The position numbers and the translations under genes are program-made. The notes below the pieces were generated by a model. The model saw only the letters and a program-made list of their open reading frames with translations. It was not told the DNA's origin and ran no database searches. Below are positions 25,808-34,119 of a DNA stretch of 64,000 bases, piece after piece; positions within the stretch are counted from its first letter, which is position 1, and every line of letters begins with the position of its first letter. The DNA lies in the NCBI GenBank assembly GCA_964601085.1, contig CAZRLN010000007.1:17203-81202 (forward strand), written 5' to 3'. Source of the stretch: UBA1444 sp964601085. Lineage in GTDB: Bacteria; Bacillota; Negativicutes; UBA1444.

Positions 25808-26721
25808 GGTGAAGTCTTCACTTCGGCAAAAATGCGCCGGGGATAGTCATACAAATCGCTTTGCGGGATCGTAAAGCGTTCGAACATAAGCTCGTGAAGA
25901 ACCTTGCGCATGTCTTGGTTATGGTGCATATTTAAAAAAACCGTTCGTAGCAGATCCTTTTTTGCCTCGTCAATGTCCTGCCGGATTACGATCGGGCCGG
26001 TACCGGCGGAGGGCGACAAATGAATGATCCGTATGGAATTGGCAATCTCCGGGTTGTTTTTTCGGGCGTGGTCGAAGGCAATACTGTCAATGGACGCTCC
26101 GTCCAGCATATGCATCGCGACTGCCTGCATCGACTTGGAATGGCTCTGTGTAAAAACCGTCTGCCGAAAAAAGTTTTCCGGAGTCTTGTGCAGTTGTTTC
26201 AACAGGTATCTGGGGAAGATGGCGCCGGAGAAACTCAGGGAGTCATTGAACGCAAAGCTTTTTCCCGCCAAATCGGCGATCTCTTCCGCCGGACTGTCAC
26301 TGGGGACAATTACCAAGGCTTGATAAACAGGACCCTGAGCCCGCTCGGGCATCACCAGGATTTCAAGGCCGACGGGTCCAGTATACGACAGATAGGTTCC
26401 TGTGGAAAAAAAACCAATGTCGGCTCCAGCGGAAGCGAGCAGGGCTTGCGCCTCGGCGTTGCTGCGCCGATAGATCAGCTCAGTGGGGTGGCCGGTCTGG
26501 ACTGCAACATGATCGGCAAGTTGTCGGTAATAGCCGGCGGTGTCGCGATTGGACAGCGAAGGAGACACGACGATGCGCAGCGGAGCTTCCCCGGTTCTTT
26601 TTGTCGGTGCCGACGACGGCGCCTCCAGATCTCGTAGGTTGATATAGGGACGCTGGTTGTTTGGCATGCACCCGGTCAAGAACAGTATGGAAAGAAAAAT
26701 AATGACGATCCGTGTGGACAA
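25804..26721 (-). CDS. PhnD-like phosphate/phosphonate-binding lipoprotein, probable sensor partner
   Basis: This 305-residue protein has a short lipoprotein signal (FLSILFLTGC, Cys18) and a PhnD-type binding domain: VSPSLSNRDTAGYYRQLADHV, GADIGFFSTGTY and the GKSFAFNDSLSFSGAIFPRYL stretch. The start is a TTG at 26721, seven bases after AGGGAGG, since Met codons further upstream give no sensible signal peptide. With no transporter genes of its own but a kinase overlapping its stop codon, it is most likely an extracytoplasmic ligand sensor for phosphate esters or phosphonates that signals through that kinase. Confidence 0.75.
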   Translation of the reverse strand: MSTRIVIIFLSILFLTGCMPNNQRPYINLRDLEAPSSAPTKRTGEAPLRIVVSPSLSNRDTAGYYRQLADHVAVQTGHPTELIYRRSNAEAQALLASAGADIGFFSTGTYLSYTGPVGLEILVMPERAQGPVYQALVIVPSDSPAEEIADLAGKSFAFNDSLSFSGAIFPRYLLKQLHKTPENFFRQTVFTQSHSKSMQAVAMHMLDGASIDSIAFDHARKNNPEIANSIRIIHLSPSAGTGPIVIRQDIDEAKKDLLRTVFLNMHHNQDMRKVLHELMFERFTIPQSDLYDYPRRIFAEVKTSP

Positions 26722-26886
26722 CGTCGGACCTCCCTGTTTGCGGTCAAGGACCAGAGATAATGCTTTTGTATTTTCGGCAACGGCAGGATGCTTTCCTGCC
26801 TTCATGCAAGAACCTGAAGATCGTCGCAAGGGAAAAGGACAAAAAAAGCGAATAATTAACGTAAGGGTAATACAGGAGAAGCAGCT

Positions 26887-27369
26887 GTGGACGCACAACG
26901 ATGGGGTTGTATTTTTCTGGCGTTGGTGATGCAATTATCGGTAGTCTTCATGAGCAGGGCGGAGGCCGCGCCGACAGACCGGCTGCAGCTATTGCTGGCT
27001 GCGCCCTGGTATGGATCGTATGTGTGCAACCAGGGCCTGACTCGCTTGCAACTGATCTTGCGTCCGTTGCGGGGAAGCGATCCGCGCCAGATGGAAGCAG
27101 AGTTCGTTTTTTCGGCCGATCCGGACAATCCTGCGGTTCCGGCCGGTTCATTCCGAATGACGGGAACTCTTGATGGCGGCGGGATGCTGGCACTGAAGCA
27201 GGAACGCTGGCTGGAACAACCGGCTGATCCGAGTTATCGCATGGTCGATCTGGAAGGAAGAATGGTGATCGGCGACGGCCAGGCCATGATCCGGGGGCGT
27301 GTGACGACCTATGGCTGCCAGGATTTTGCAGTATGGCAGTATTTTTCGGATGCGGCGGCAAGTCGCTAG
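26887..27369 (+). CDS. Hypothetical exported protein ahead of exbB
   Basis: This 160-residue protein has a signal peptide (hydrophobic GCIFLALVMQLSVVFM, cleavage near AEA) and a small beta-rich mature part with two Cys residues (in YVCNQG and YGCQDF) that could form a disulfide. The start is a GTG after AGGAGAAG. It is 15 bases upstream of the ExbB gene, so it belongs to the TonB energy-transduction operon. I do not recognise a family; a periplasmic accessory role is the most that can be said. Confidence 0.55.
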   Translation: MDAQRWGCIFLALVMQLSVVFMSRAEAAPTDRLQLLLAAPWYGSYVCNQGLTRLQLILRPLRGSDPRQMEAEFVFSADPDNPAVPAGSFRMTGTLDGGGMLALKQERWLEQPADPSYRMVDLEGRMVIGDGQAMIRGRVTTYGCQDFAVWQYFSDAAASR

Positions 27370-27384
27370 GAAGGGCGGGAAAAA

Positions 27385-28011
27385 ATGATGGAAGCATGGC
27401 AGGAGTTTTGGCGATTATTTGAAAAGGGTGGATTTGTCATGCCCTTTTTGTTGATTGGTTCCTTGTTGACCGTAGCGGTCGCGGTGGAACGGTTTCGGGC
27501 ATTTCGTCGCGCAACCGACGGAACCGCCGCCATGCGGGAACGTCTGGAGATGTCTTTGCGGACTGGTGACTGGGTGGCAGCTTTGGAGGCAACGCGGCAG
27601 TATGACAATTTCTCGGCGCAAATCGCGGCAGTCGGCTTGAGTGAAGCGGAACACGGCAGCCGGGCAGCTGAACTCGCTATGGAGGGGGTAGCCAATCGCG
27701 GGGCCGCCCGCTTGCGCCAACGGCTCGACCTGATGAATCTGATGGTGACCCTGGCGCCACTGTTGGGGCTGTTGGGAACCGTCATCGGCATGATTCGCGC
27801 TTTCAGCGTATTGAACCTGCGGTCGGGGCAGCCCTTCGCGATTACCGGCGGCGTTGGCGAGGCGCTGGTGGCCACGGCCGCCGGGTTGTGCGTGGCGGTA
27901 TTGTCGCTGATTTTCCTGGCCTATTTCCGAAACCGCCTGGACAGTATCCTGAACGATGCCGAAGAAACCGCCGCCCTGATTCTGCAGGCTCTGCCGGAGC
28001 GGACGCCATGA
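27385..28011 (+). CDS. exbB: ExbB/TolQ/MotA-family proton channel subunit
   Basis: This 208-residue inner-membrane protein has three hydrophobic helices and the conserved channel segments LAPLLGLLGTVIGMIRAF and GGVGEALVATAAGLCVA. It forms the proton channel that energises TonB. GGAAGGGCGGG precedes the start. It overlaps the ExbD gene by four bases. With TonB following, ExbB rather than TolQ is the better name. Confidence 0.9.
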   Translation: MMEAWQEFWRLFEKGGFVMPFLLIGSLLTVAVAVERFRAFRRATDGTAAMRERLEMSLRTGDWVAALEATRQYDNFSAQIAAVGLSEAEHGSRAAELAMEGVANRGAARLRQRLDLMNLMVTLAPLLGLLGTVIGMIRAFSVLNLRSGQPFAITGGVGEALVATAAGLCVAVLSLIFLAYFRNRLDSILNDAEETAALILQALPERTP

Positions 28012-28415
28012 AATTCCGGGAGCGTCGCGCTGTCGAAAATCCGCGGTTAATGATCATCCCGATGATTGATATCATTTTTTTTCTGTTGGTATTTTTTATG
28101 ATGAGTACCATGTTCATGGTGGAGCAGAAGGTTTTGCCGGTAACTTTGCCTTCGGCTTCCACCGCTGAACTGGACATGCATCGGACTTTTCCCGTCACGG
28201 TGATGGCGGATGGCAGTTTGCGCTTCCACGAAGAGGCTGTCAATTTGAACGATCTGGCAGCCAGGATCGAAACGGAATTGCGACGGGATCGGGATTCGCG
28301 GTTTGTGCTCCGGGCGGATCGCCACGCCGCCTATGGGCAGGTGGTGGATGTTTTGAACCAGTTGCGCCGTCTGGGGGTTCAACGCTTGACGGTTGCCGTG
28401 GAGGCCGTTCCATGA
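28008..28415 (+). CDS. exbD: ExbD/TolR-family proton channel subunit
   Basis: This 135-residue protein has one N-terminal membrane helix carrying the essential Asp (Asp21 in PMIDIIFFLLVFFM) and a periplasmic domain ending with LRRLGVQRLTVAVEAVP. I set the start at the ATG at 28008, overlapping exbB by four bases, because upstream codons in that frame run inside exbB. It overlaps the tonB gene in turn by four bases. Confidence 0.9.
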   Translation: MKFRERRAVENPRLMIIPMIDIIFFLLVFFMMSTMFMVEQKVLPVTLPSASTAELDMHRTFPVTVMADGSLRFHEEAVNLNDLAARIETELRRDRDSRFVLRADRHAAYGQVVDVLNQLRRLGVQRLTVAVEAVP

Positions 28416-29179
28416 GCCGAGCGTATTCGGCGCGGCGGGATTTTTGGATTTCGGTTGGCTGTTCGTTACTTTTCCATGCAGTGATCCTGTGCTTTTTCCT
28501 GGGTTGGACGAAAGCTGCTGAAAGTCCGCCGACGCCGGTGGACGTGGAGTGGGCGTGGGTGGCGCCGAATGACGAAACAACGAAGCCGCTCCGAAAAGAA
28601 TCCATGGCCGGAGTATCGTCTTCCCGGATTGGCGAAGTTTCGACAGACATTTCGGACAAGTTTGTTCCGGCAGCACCGTTGAGTTTGGCGACTGCCCCGG
28701 CGCAAACCCCGGCCGATCTTGGCGGAGGAGCGGCCACCCATCGTGGCCGGCCAGATTCGGGCGACAAGATGGAGTCAAGGCCGCTTGTACCGAACGCCAA
28801 GGGATCGAGCCCGGCAAGGGGACAAGAGGGTAGCGGCGATGTTTCCGCGCCGCCGGATAGTCCTGGTTTTTCGGGAGAAGGCGGTTCGACCGGCTATGCG
28901 TTGACGCCGCCGCGCCTTAAGGAACGGCCACCAAGCCAATGGCCGCCAAAACTTTCGTCCACCGGGCCGTTGCAGGTGCTGCTGCTGGTGGAAGTGATGG
29001 CAGACGGGCGGGTTGGCAAAATCGGCGTTAGCCGTTCCAGTGGGCTGAAGGCAATGGATGATGCGGCCCGGGAAAATGTGGCGCGCTGGCGGTTTGAGCC
29101 GGCCTGGCAGCCGCAGGGAAACAAGCCGGTGCGGGTTTTGACTTCTATATGGATTCGCTACACCGGAGAAGGGGGCTGA
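28412..29179 (+). CDS. tonB: TonB-family energy transducer
   Basis: This 255-residue protein has a single N-terminal membrane anchor (CSLLFHAVILCFFLGW), a long low-complexity periplasmic linker and a C-terminal TonB domain (LLLVEVMADGRVGKIGVSRSSG, then DDAARENVARWRFEPA). The linker is not rich in the usual Pro-Lys/Pro-Glu repeats. TonB couples the ExbBD channel to outer membrane receptors, so it is direct evidence of an outer membrane. No TonB-dependent receptor gene lies in the window. Confidence 0.88.
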   Translation: MSRAYSARRDFWISVGCSLLFHAVILCFFLGWTKAAESPPTPVDVEWAWVAPNDETTKPLRKESMAGVSSSRIGEVSTDISDKFVPAAPLSLATAPAQTPADLGGGAATHRGRPDSGDKMESRPLVPNAKGSSPARGQEGSGDVSAPPDSPGFSGEGGSTGYALTPPRLKERPPSQWPPKLSSTGPLQVLLLVEVMADGRVGKIGVSRSSGLKAMDDAARENVARWRFEPAWQPQGNKPVRVLTSIWIRYTGEGG

Positions 29180-29185
29180 AACGAA

Positions 29186-30258
29186 GTGCGCAAAGAGCCA
29201 ATCCTGTTTCTGTTGTTACTACTGTTGTTGCAAGTTCATGCGGTCGGTGCTGCGCCAAACGGACTGTCAGCTGCGCAACTCAGCCACGGCAACCAGTTGC
29301 GCACCTATTGGGCTTATATTCCGTCCGGGATTCCAACTAACTCAACGGCTCCTTTGTTGTTCGTCCTGCATGGCAGCGCCGGCAGCGGTGAGGACATGAT
29401 CGCCATAACNNNNNNNNNNNNNNNNNNNNNNNNNNNNNNNNNNNNNNNNNNNNNNNNNNNNNNNNNNNNNNNNNNNNNNNNNNNNNNNNNNNNNNNNNNN
29501 NNNNNNNNNTGTTGTTCGTCCTGCATGGCAGCGCCGGCAGCGGTGAGGACATGATCGCCATAACACAGCATGGCTTTGAAAGGATCGCCGATAAGGAAAA
29601 ATTCGTCGTAGTCTATCCTGACGCCCTGGAACGCCGTTGGAACGAACAAGACGGGACGGCGGACGATGCCGGATTTTTACTGGCGATTGCCGACAAACTG
29701 GCTGCGGAATCGTTAATCGACAAAAACCGCATCTTTATCGCGGGAATTTCCAACGGGGGAATGATGGCCCAACGTCTCGCCTGTGAACATGCAAACCGGA
29801 TTGCCGGTATCGCCACGGTGGCCGGCACATTACCGGAAAAACTGGCCAAAGTCTGCAAACCGGCGCGACCGGTGCCGGTTTTGCTCATTCATGGAACAGC
29901 CGATCCTATCGTGCCGTGGAACGGTGGCCCGGTGGCCGGATTCGCCGAGTTCGGTGTAGTTCTGTCGGGGCTCGATACTGTTGCGGTCTGGAAGGACAAT
30001 AACCACTGCCGCGATGCGGCGGTGACGACAACGTCTGCCGACCGCGATCCGCAAGATGGGACCAGAATCCGCATGGAGCGATTCGCGAACTGTGCGGCCG
30101 GCTCCAGCGTGTCGTTACTCATTGTCGAGGGCGGCGGACATACTTGGCCGGGAGGGTTTCAATATTTGCCGGAACGATTTATCGGTCGGACTACGCGGGA
30201 AATCGATGCCAATCAAGTGATTTGGGACTTTTTCCGGCAATTTCTCGGATCCCGATAA
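29186..30258 (+). CDS. PHB-depolymerase/LpqC-type esterase, split by an assembly gap
   Basis: This exported alpha/beta hydrolase has a signal peptide (ILFLLLLLLLQVHAVGA), oxyanion motif VLHGSAGSGED, nucleophile Ser in GISNGGMMA, Asp in HGTADPIVPW and His in GGGHTWPGG. A 100-N gap (29410-29509) interrupts it, and the 55 bases before the gap (29355-29409) are repeated exactly after it (29510-29564). Removing the gap and one copy (155 bases) restores one frame of 305 residues, so the gene is intact in the organism. The start is a GTG after GGAGAAGGGGG. It probably cleaves polyesters or feruloyl-type esters in the periplasm or outside; it follows tonB by six bases. Confidence 0.8.
29355..29564. 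other. Scaffold gap with duplicated 55-base flanks
   Basis: One hundred N (29410-29509) are bracketed by identical 55-base copies. The same structure occurs at 35.4 and 38.1 kb. This is what an assembler leaves when two contigs that overlap by one k-mer are scaffolded without being merged. Confidence 0.92.
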
Positions 30259-30302
30259 GGATTTTCGGGACAGTCGAATAGTATGGAGGCTTTCACGGCA
30301 AT

Positions 30303-30653
30303 ATGGATTGGAATGTGGAATGGATCGGCATTATCGCCGGCTTGTTGACGACCTGCGCGTTTTTCCCGCAGGTGGTGAAAACGCTGCGGAGTCGTTCAAC
30401 GGGCGATTTGTCCTGGGCCTGGCTGGTCATGATGACGACCGGTGTTTTTATGTGGTTGATTTATGGCTATTTTGCGGGAAGCCCGTCGGTTTTTACCGCG
30501 AATGTCATCACTTTTTTTTCTTTGCTGGCGCTGCTGTGGGTAAAAATATCCGGGGGGCGCGCGCCTTGGCCCAAGCTCAGGAATATGTCGTCAAAGAACG
30601 AAAAGTCGAGAAATGCTTTGGCTGCGGACAATGCGGAAAAGGGGGTCCGTTGA
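30303..30653 (+). CDS. SemiSWEET / PQ-loop transporter
   Basis: This protein of 116 residues has three membrane helices and the PQ motif (CAFFPQVVKTLRSRSTGDLS) that defines bacterial SemiSWEET sugar transporters, which work as dimers. GGAGG precedes the ATG. The charged tail after residue 85 is longer than usual. The substrate is not evident; it follows the esterase gene by 44 bases. Confidence 0.8.
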   Translation: MDWNVEWIGIIAGLLTTCAFFPQVVKTLRSRSTGDLSWAWLVMMTTGVFMWLIYGYFAGSPSVFTANVITFFSLLALLWVKISGGRAPWPKLRNMSSKNEKSRNALAADNAEKGVR

Positions 30654-30784
30654 TCGTTGAGTACCGCGAAAAAATCGACATTCTGATGACGGATTCCGGA
30701 TCGGACGGCAGGTCGGCAGGATAATTCGAAACCGACGAGAATTTGTTAAGTTGCAGGAATTTTTACGACAAGGAGGCAACGACA

Positions 30785-31930
30785 ATGATCAAACAGAATC
30801 CTTTGGTGATGATCCCCGGGCCGACTCCGGTGGCGGAACCCATTCGGCAGGCGTTGGCGGGCCCAACCTATGGTCATACCTACGGCCCGTTTGTGGAGAT
30901 TTACAAAGAGTGTCTGACCGGTCTGAAAACGATTTTTCAGGCTGACCATGTCGTGGCAATCGGCGGGGCCGGGACATTGTCCATGGAAATGGGTCTCGTC
31001 AATACTGTCAAAGCCGGCGAAAAAGTGCTGGTTCTTACCCAGGGTTATTTCGGCGAGCGCTTCGTGCCTTTGGCCAAGGCGCTGGGAATTGTGCCGGATG
31101 TCTTGACGGCGCCGGCCGGCGAACGGGTTCGCCTAGCTGACGTGGAAGAAAAACTAAAAACGAAAAAATACGCGGCCATGACGTTGACCCATGTCGACAC
31201 CTCGACTGGTGTCATGGGACAGGTGGCCGAAATAGCAGCTCTAGCGAAAAAATACGATACCCTGTTTATCTTGGACGGGGTCTGCGCCAGCGCCGGCGTC
31301 CCCGAACCCATGAAAGACTATGGCATTGACGTGGTAATCACGACGAGCCAGAAAGCCTTTGGCACGCCGCCGGGCCTCACGATCGTGGCGTTCAACGACA
31401 AGGCGCTGGCCCGTCGGGAGCAGCTCGGTACGGTAGCGGGATATTATGTGGACTGGAAGAACTGGCTGCCGATCATGGACAATCCTTCCCTGTATTTTTC
31501 CACGCCGCCGGTGAATCTGATTCAGGCTTTGGCCAAGGCGGTGCGGATGATTCTGGATGAAGGACTGGAGGCCCGCTATGCCCGACATGAAAAGATCGCC
31601 CGCAGTTTCCGGGCCGGACTGACAGCTCTGGGGCTTACGCTGGTTACTGCGGCGGACGCGGTGGCGCCGACACTGTCGGTGATCAAATATCCGTCCGGGC
31701 TCGACGACGCTGCCTTCCGGGCAAAAATGGAAGAGTACGGCATCGTGGTAGCCGGTGGCGTCGGCCCGCTGAAAGGGAAAATTTTCCGGGTCGGTCACAT
31801 GGGAAATATCTGCATCAATGAATTGGCGTTGACGCTGTGCGCACTGGAACGGTCCCTGACAGCGCTCGGAATCCAAGTTCCGCCGGGAGCGGCGGTCGGC
31901 GCGGCCTGCGCGGAGTGGCAGAAGGGCTGA
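30785..31930 (+). CDS. Class V aminotransferase, alanine/serine-glyoxylate type
   Basis: This 381-residue PLP enzyme belongs to the alanine-glyoxylate / serine-pyruvate aminotransferase family: MIPGPTPVAEPIRQAL at the N-terminus, AIGGAGTLSMEMGL, THVDTSTGVMGQV, DGVCASAG and the PLP Lys in TTSQKAFGTPPG. AAGGAGG lies eight bases before the ATG at 30785. Related enzymes include ureidoglycine-glyoxylate (PucG) and 2-aminoethylphosphonate aminotransferases; the AfuABC-type system upstream makes the latter worth testing, but nothing in the sequence decides between them. Confidence 0.82.
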   Translation: MIKQNPLVMIPGPTPVAEPIRQALAGPTYGHTYGPFVEIYKECLTGLKTIFQADHVVAIGGAGTLSMEMGLVNTVKAGEKVLVLTQGYFGERFVPLAKALGIVPDVLTAPAGERVRLADVEEKLKTKKYAAMTLTHVDTSTGVMGQVAEIAALAKKYDTLFILDGVCASAGVPEPMKDYGIDVVITTSQKAFGTPPGLTIVAFNDKALARREQLGTVAGYYVDWKNWLPIMDNPSLYFSTPPVNLIQALAKAVRMILDEGLEARYARHEKIARSFRAGLTALGLTLVTAADAVAPTLSVIKYPSGLDDAAFRAKMEEYGIVVAGGVGPLKGKIFRVGHMGNICINELALTLCALERSLTALGIQVPPGAAVGAACAEWQKG

Positions 31931-31948
31931 GCCGGGAAAGGGGCGACG

Positions 31949-32836
31949 ATGCGGGTTTTGGTGACAGGGGGAACCGGTTTTATTGGCCGGGCCCTTGTCG
32001 AGAAACTCACGGCGGCGGGTCATGAAGTCCGTCTACTGACCCGCAGGGATTTGCCGGCGCCGGATCAGCCGCTGTCGCCGTCAATCCTATCCGGGGTGGA
32101 TGCCGTTGTCAATATGGCCGGCGAAAGCATCGCCGGCGGCCGGTGGACGGAAGCCACCAAACAAAACATCCGGGACAGCCGGATCATTCTGACGAAAAAA
32201 CTGGTCGATGCTTGCGTGGCGGCTGCTACGTCCAACACGGGTACGCCGTCGGTTTTTGTCAGTTTTTCCGCCGTGGGCTATTACGGTACGAATCCGACTG
32301 CGGATTTTGCGGAAAGCAGCCCACCGGGTACGAGTTGGCTATCCGCCGTCGCTCGGGATTGGGAAGCGGCGGCGGGTAAGGTGCGGGAGATAGGGATTCG
32401 GCTGGTTGTTTTACGACTGGGCGTGGTTCTCGGTCCGGGTGGCTTTCTGGAACGTCTGGCCTTGCCATTTCGTTTTTTTGTCGGCGGACCGGCCGGCTCC
32501 GGCCATCAATGGATTTCCTGGATTCATCGGGATGATGTGATGGCCGTTGTGGTTCAGGCTCTTTCGGATTCGGCAATACAGGGCGCCTACAATGTGACGG
32601 CGCCGCAGCCGGCGATAATGGCGGACATGGCATCAGCGATCGGTGCGGCGCTGAATCGTCCTTCCTGGTTGCGGACGCCGGCTCTGCCGTTACGGTTGCT
32701 ATTCGGCGAAATGGCGGATGAATTGATTCTGAATGGGCAACGGGTCCTGCCGCAGCGACTGCACGATATGGGGTATTCCTTTTTGCAGCCGGAGTTGTAT
32801 GCCGCGGTAAAAAAATCATTGATGAAGGAAATGTGA
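31949..32836 (+). CDS. TIGR01777-family NAD(P)-binding protein (SDR39U1/YfcH-like)
   Basis: This 295-residue protein has an N-terminal Rossmann motif VTGGTGFIGRAL and the family marks MAGESIAGGRWTEATKQ, SFSAVGYYG and YNVTAPQP. The C-terminal DUF1731-like end (NGQRVLPQRLHDMGYSFLQPEL) is present. It is an atypical epimerase-like short-chain dehydrogenase with no agreed reaction. GGAAAGGGG precedes the ATG. It is 18 bases after the aminotransferase gene and four before the MFS gene. Confidence 0.85.
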   Translation: MRVLVTGGTGFIGRALVEKLTAAGHEVRLLTRRDLPAPDQPLSPSILSGVDAVVNMAGESIAGGRWTEATKQNIRDSRIILTKKLVDACVAAATSNTGTPSVFVSFSAVGYYGTNPTADFAESSPPGTSWLSAVARDWEAAAGKVREIGIRLVVLRLGVVLGPGGFLERLALPFRFFVGGPAGSGHQWISWIHRDDVMAVVVQALSDSAIQGAYNVTAPQPAIMADMASAIGAALNRPSWLRTPALPLRLLFGEMADELILNGQRVLPQRLHDMGYSFLQPELYAAVKKSLMKEM

Positions 32837-32840
32837 ATCG

Positions 32841-34016
32841 GTGAAGATGTTAATGCTCCTGGCCGCCGGCTGGGCGGTGACTTATGCCAACCGGACGGTG
32901 GTCTATCCCTTGCTGTCGATTATTGCCGCAGAATACTCCCTGTCGTCGGCGGATGCCGGCTGGTTGACAGGGAGCTATTTTCTGACCTACTTGCTGTTAC
33001 AGATCCCGGCGGGAATCCTGGGCGACCGTTACGGGATGAAACGAATCATGCTTTGGACCTATGCCGTTGCGGCGGTCGGTGCAATCGGCCTAGGATTGGT
33101 GACCGGCAATTACGCGGCGATGGTTCTGTGCATGGCTGTGCATGGCCTGGGGGCTGGCGGTTTCTACCCTTCTTCTTTTGGCATGATGATGCGCAAAACC
33201 GAGCCAGGTCGTCGGGCGTTCAGTTCCGCTTTGATCGGGATCGGCATGGCTGTGGGCTTGCTCACGGGAATGACACTGGGCGGAACTTTGTATGAACTGT
33301 TCGGCAGCATCAGGATCCCCATTCTGGTGGTGGCATTGCCGTCGCTGCTGATATTGTTCCTGTTTGCCAGATATCTGCCGGATACCGATGGTGCACCGAC
33401 GCCGGCCTGGACGCAGTATCGGTCGATACTACTGGACTGGGACTTGTGGCGGATCAATCTGACGACGTTTACGGCGTTGTATGGTTTTTGGGTGGCTGTT
33501 ACCTGGGGCCCGACCTTTCTCAAAGTGGAGCGGGGATTTTCACTCGGGGCAGCCGGTTTTTATACCGGCCTGATGGCGGTGAGCGCCATTCCGGCCTCCA
33601 TGTTTTGGGGGCGTATGGCGGATCGAATTGGCCGCAAAAAAGTGGCTGCCTTCGTGTTGCCGGCTTCGGCAGTTGCGTTGCTCCTGCTGTCGGTTCTGGA
33701 AAACCATGCGGTGCTGATCGGCTTGCTGGTATTGTTTGGCATGCTCAGCAACACCGCGTTTGTGCCGTCCATGATCGCTTGGTCCGCTGATATCGTCGAA
33801 AAACGGCACCCGGGCCTGACTGGGGTTTCGGTGGGTATTTTTAATGGGTCCATCATGTTTTCGGCAGTGGTGGCGCCGGTCGTTTCCGGCTTTCTGCGGG
33901 ATCAGACCGGCTCGTTGGGAGCAGCGATGACGGGGGCGGCATTTTTGATGTTGGCAGGGACCTTTTTATTGCTGACGATTCCGGTTGTGAAGCCATTAGC
34001 CCGGACCGAAGACTGA
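32841..34016 (+). CDS. Major facilitator superfamily transporter
   Basis: This 391-residue membrane protein has about 12 helices and both MFS loop motifs, GDRYGMKR after helix 2 and GRMADRIGRKK after helix 8. The start is a GTG at 32841 with AAGGAAATG upstream. It resembles organic-anion or phosphate-sugar MFS carriers of the OPA/ACS type in its N-terminal half, but the substrate cannot be named. It is the last gene of the plus-strand run before a terminator. Confidence 0.82.
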   Translation: MKMLMLLAAGWAVTYANRTVVYPLLSIIAAEYSLSSADAGWLTGSYFLTYLLLQIPAGILGDRYGMKRIMLWTYAVAAVGAIGLGLVTGNYAAMVLCMAVHGLGAGGFYPSSFGMMMRKTEPGRRAFSSALIGIGMAVGLLTGMTLGGTLYELFGSIRIPILVVALPSLLILFLFARYLPDTDGAPTPAWTQYRSILLDWDLWRINLTTFTALYGFWVAVTWGPTFLKVERGFSLGAAGFYTGLMAVSAIPASMFWGRMADRIGRKKVAAFVLPASAVALLLLSVLENHAVLIGLLVLFGMLSNTAFVPSMIAWSADIVEKRHPGLTGVSVGIFNGSIMFSAVVAPVVSGFLRDQTGSLGAAMTGAAFLMLAGTFLLLTIPVVKPLARTED

Positions 34017-34073
34017 AGGCGGCGCTCGCCGGCTTGAAATTATTCTGGCATCCCAATAATGATTGAAACAACA

Positions 34074-34108
34074 AAAAAAGCGTCCGGGAGAATTCCCAGA
34101 CGCTTTTT
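34074..34108. terminator. Bidirectional terminator between convergent MFS and aminotransferase genes
   Basis: AAAAAGCGTC and GACGCTTTTT pair, with an inner GGGA/TCCC, giving a T-run on both strands. Confidence 0.8.
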
Positions 34109-34119
34109 GACGGTAAGCG

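Noticed and set aside
29355..29564. Direct repeat of 55 bases as a biological duplication or mobile element footprint
   Set aside because: The same 55-base length recurs at all three N gaps and collapsing them repairs the genes, so it is an assembly effect.
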